NCBI RefSeq assembly: GCF_019112545.1
Contig: NW_025064890.1
Location: 1,112,912-1,176,911 of the forward strand
Direction: 5' to 3'
Source: Guyanagaster necrorhizus
Lineage: Eukaryota; Basidiomycota; Agaricomycetes; Agaricales; Physalacriaceae
Length of the DNA stretch: 64,000 nt
The translations under genes were made by a program, and so were the position numbers. The notes under the pieces are model-generated. The model ran no database searches. It was given only the letters and a program-made list of their open reading frames with translations, and was not told the DNA's origin. This document shows positions 61,293 to 64,000 of the stretch, piece after piece; position 1 is the stretch's first letter, and each line of letters opens with the position of its first letter.

Positions 61293-62644
61293 GCAAAAGG
61301 TAGGGATAAGAAGAAATGAAGGGGGAAGACGGAGGGGGACGGTTGCGATTATAAGACAAGGGAAAGGACGTCAAGATCGGGAGAATTTGTATGCGCGGTT
61401 GGGAAGCTCGGCATTGGCCAATCTTCACGGAGCAGCTCCATGAATTGAGCGAAACAGTGTCGAAAATCTTACAAGTTGTCTCAGATAGGCAACCAGATCG
61501 AAGCATCAGTGATCACACGTGATGACCCCGGTTCTACCCTAGTGAGAAAACCCGCAGAATGGACGAGAACAGACGAGATCGATCAATGCAATCATCTGCA
61601 GTGCACTGCCCGGCCTCGACCACCCCCTTTGCAGGAAATGACGCGGCCGTGACCGGTGGTGGTGACGCATACATTGAATACACACAAAGTGACACTCTTC
61701 CGTCCACGGGGCCAATGACAGGGAGGCTTCGCAGCAGAGACGGCTACGACGATGGAACATCAACATCTAGGCAATGTAACCAAAAAACATACCAATAGAC
61801 GAGGGCCACGAATAGAACCCTGGGAACTGTGCATGTGAGTCGTCAAGATCCCGCGGAACCCACTGATGATCCAGAGCAAGTCAGCAACCATCATCATACC
61901 TTTGTGGCTCACGTCGAAAAACATGCAACTTCCAAAGCCCAAGTCGCTTTGCCAATCATGATCCGATATGAAAATAATATTGGTAAAACGACAAATAGGC
62001 GCCTTAGGCGCGATACACAGACAAACTCTTATGACTGTTACACGTAAATCATGGACTGGTGCATTTCAGAATGAGAAAAGGGCTTACTAGTAACGCTAGC
62101 AAATCATGCCGTGAGAGTGAACCGCCGGGGCCCTGAAAGCGGCTCCCCCCCCCCGAAAGCTGACTCCGCGATTTCACCAGCGGTTCATCAAAGCATGTTC
62201 CTCGTGCAGAGCTATCAGAAGTATAAAGGATGGGAACCACACAAGGTTTGGATCCTGAGGCGATCCTCAAGCTCATTCATTGGGTTCCCTGCGAAGACTG
62301 ATCGACCCAGGCCCACAAAAGTAAGAGGCTCAGCCGAGCTAGGGGGGGAGGGGTGGGAGAGTGAGATGATTACAACGAACAGCAGACGAAACTAGCATGA
62401 GCGTCAGAAGAAAAAGAGCAATCGATATCGGATTCGGCATAGGTTATCAGTGTATCCCGTTTGTTGTGCGGTACCCTCGAGACAAACATCAATATTACTG
62501 GGTACAGCCACTGATCCTTCATCGATCTCCGTCTCCTTTCCGATCTCAGAAAAAAATCCTTGTCAATCTTGTACGGGACTTGATTCTGTCAGATCGCTCG
62601 TTTTTTTTCCTGTCTCGACCATTTCTCAGAACCTGTCCAACAAT
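61293..62644. other. Intergenic region between divergent carboxylesterase and HIS1
   Basis: It should contain both promoters. It holds a 10-C run at 62145-62154 and a 7-G run near 62341. No reading frame has recognisable motifs. Confidence 0.45.
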
Positions 62645-63911
62645 ATGAGTTCGTGATGCCAGCCATTCATAGATATATATATACGCAACTAATCTCAATC
62701 ACACAGACACAGATAGCATTGATGGGCGTCTACTATTCGCGATCCCGAAAAAAGGTGATTGACCATGTTTTGATAAAGACCGCCTCACGGAACGTATATC
62801 CAGGGAGGCTCTATGATAAATGTCTCTCTATATTGGCCGGTGCGCGTTCTGTTCAGCAAAGCTATCGAGGCGCGGCTGACTCATATGTCTTATTCCAGGC
62901 GCCGACATACAGTTTCGGAGAAACGATCGACTCGATGTCTGTCTAGTGAAGAACCACCCGATTGCACTGTGAAACTTTTCCCCCCGCCAACCTTTCATGT
63001 AACCTAGAAATAATGACCACTTTCCCCCCCCCCCCTCTCTCTTTCCCAGTGTCTTTCTTCCCGCAGCGGACATTCCCTCCTTCGTCGGACAAGGCAATGT
63101 CGATCTCGGTATAACAGGCCACGACGTCATCCTCGAGGCCAAGATGCAAGAACACGTCACCCAAGTTCTCCACCTCGGATTCGGCAAATGCAAACTTCAA
63201 GTCCAGGTTCCCGAAGCGGGGCCCATCAAACACGTGCAGGACCTCGCGGGAAAACGTGTCGTGACGAGTTTCGAAGTTCTCGCAGGTGAGTATTTCGGGA
63301 AGCTGGATGCGGACCTTGGGCTCGACGGGGAGAAGCAGACTCACATAGAGTATGTGGGTGGGAGCGTAGAGGCTGCGTGTGCCCTGGGTCTGGCGGACGG
63401 AATCGGTAGGTCTTCCTTCCCCCTTCGCCAACTCAATTCGGGCTTATCGATTCCCCCCCCTCTAGTTGATCTCGTGGGTAAGCTAAAAGAAACCCATGTG
63501 AAACTCTGCATTCGCTTACGTTACACAGAATCCGGAGATACAATGCGTGCGGCAGGCTTGCACGCAATTGCAACTGTTCTCGATACAGAAGCCGTCCTCA
63601 TCAAGTCGACCGTTCCTAAACATCCTGCTCTTGATCCTCTCATTTCCCAAATCACGAGTCGGATTGCAGGAGTCGTCGCAGCGAGCAAATACGCCATTTG
63701 CCAATATAATATAAGCAGGGATAAAGTGCCCGAAGCTGTCGCTATTACCCCCGGGCGACGAGCTGCCACTATCGCACCTCTGGAAGAAGAGGGTTGGGTA
63801 GAAGTGAGCAGTATGGTCGAGAAGAAGAAGATAGCCGATATCATGGACGAGTTGATGAAGATCGGTGCAGAAGATATATTGATTTTCGGCCTGGACAATT
63901 GTAGAGTCTGA
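62645..63911 (+). CDS. HIS1: ATP phosphoribosyltransferase, 302 aa, 7 exons
   Basis: The first, feedback-controlled step of histidine synthesis: ATP + PRPP to phosphoribosyl-ATP. Exons: 62645-62648 (ATGA only, inferred), 62707-62754, 62804-62839, 62899-62968, 63050-63405, 63466-63477 (12 bp), 63529-63911; the frame closes exactly. Blocks: GRLLFAIPKKGRLYDKC, ADIQFRRNDRLDVCLVKNHP, FVGQGNVDLGITGHDVILE, the PRPP-binding stretch YVGGSVEAACALGLADGIV with ESGDTMRAAGL, and the C-terminal regulatory domain (AITPGRRAATIAPLEEEGW, DIMDELMKIGAEDILIFGL). This is the fused long form with the HisG C-terminal domain. The first exon is the weak point: no ATG is in frame with exon 2, so a 4-base exon with donor gttcgt is proposed. 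Confidence 0.92.
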
Positions 63912-64000
63912 TTCGTCGAGCATTTACTAGATTTCAGCCTAACATTCATAGTATTAAGCTATACTTAGAACGCGGTTATAGAATTAAAGAGTGAACAAAG

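Noticed and set aside
63286..63303. Apparent gtgagt donor in HIS1 (at gcaggtgagt)
   Set aside because: Reading through gives LAGEYFGKLD, which fits the family without a gap, so no intron is placed here.
46966..63911. A biosynthetic or catabolic gene cluster (transporter, esterase, CBM19-like protein)
   Set aside because: The neighbours are unrelated housekeeping genes on mixed strands with long spacers, and no core synthase or pathway regulator is present.

Overview
The window reads as an Agaricomycete-type (mushroom-forming basidiomycete) nuclear genome. The evidence is intron-dense genes with introns of about 45-60 bp, canonical GT-AG borders, several microexons of 12-21 bp, chromodomain-bearing Ty3/gypsy retrotransposons and a solo intron-containing tRNA-Leu. 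Protein calls come from reading motifs and spliced frames by eye. No database search was run.

Region 1 (1-27840) is a block of Ty3/gypsy LTR retrotransposons, nested and decayed. Element A (+ strand, 1-5827) is a chromovirus with protease, RT, RNase H, integrase and chromodomain plus an extra antisense gene. It sits inside element B (- strand, 5828-9905), which itself sits inside element E (- strand, 9906-15639). Further right, a complete element D (- strand, 17370-25468, two 457-bp LTRs and a 5-bp target duplication) lies inside a solo LTR (C1). Another solo LTR (C2) lies inside a third (C3). All coding regions carry many stop codons that look like C-to-T / G-to-A transitions, so none should be active. 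The 13-14 nt next to the 5' LTR of B, D and E is complementary to the predicted 5' end of each element's own transcript, which points to Tf1-like self-priming.

Region 2 (27841-43336) is host DNA with intact genes: a ubiquitin-specific protease (28093-31080, +), tRNA-Leu(UAG) (31850-31949, +), the histone chaperone subunit HIR1/HIRA (33383-36697, -), a conserved-looking 192-aa protein of unknown function (39825-40647, -) and the mitochondrial Mg2+ channel MRS2 (41387-43336, +). Reading frames closed exactly over 5, 12, 5 and 12 exons. Gene-poor gaps lie at 36698-39824 and 43337-46965.

Region 3 (46966-63911) is denser. It holds a broken MYND-finger gene (46966-49410, +), an F-box protein (49603-51156, -), the SWR1-complex subunit SWC5/BCNT (51760-52607, -), a frameshifted uroporphyrinogen-III synthase remnant (about 52690-53724, +), an 18-exon MFS transporter of the allantoate-permease type (54261-56881, +), a secreted Ser/Thr/Ala-rich protein with a CBM19-like N-terminal module (57292-58700, +), a type-B carboxylesterase (59170-61292, -) and ATP phosphoribosyltransferase HIS1 (62645-63911, +). 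There is no pathway cluster. HIR1 and SWC5 both act on nucleosomes, but they are about 15 kb apart and nothing shows a functional link.
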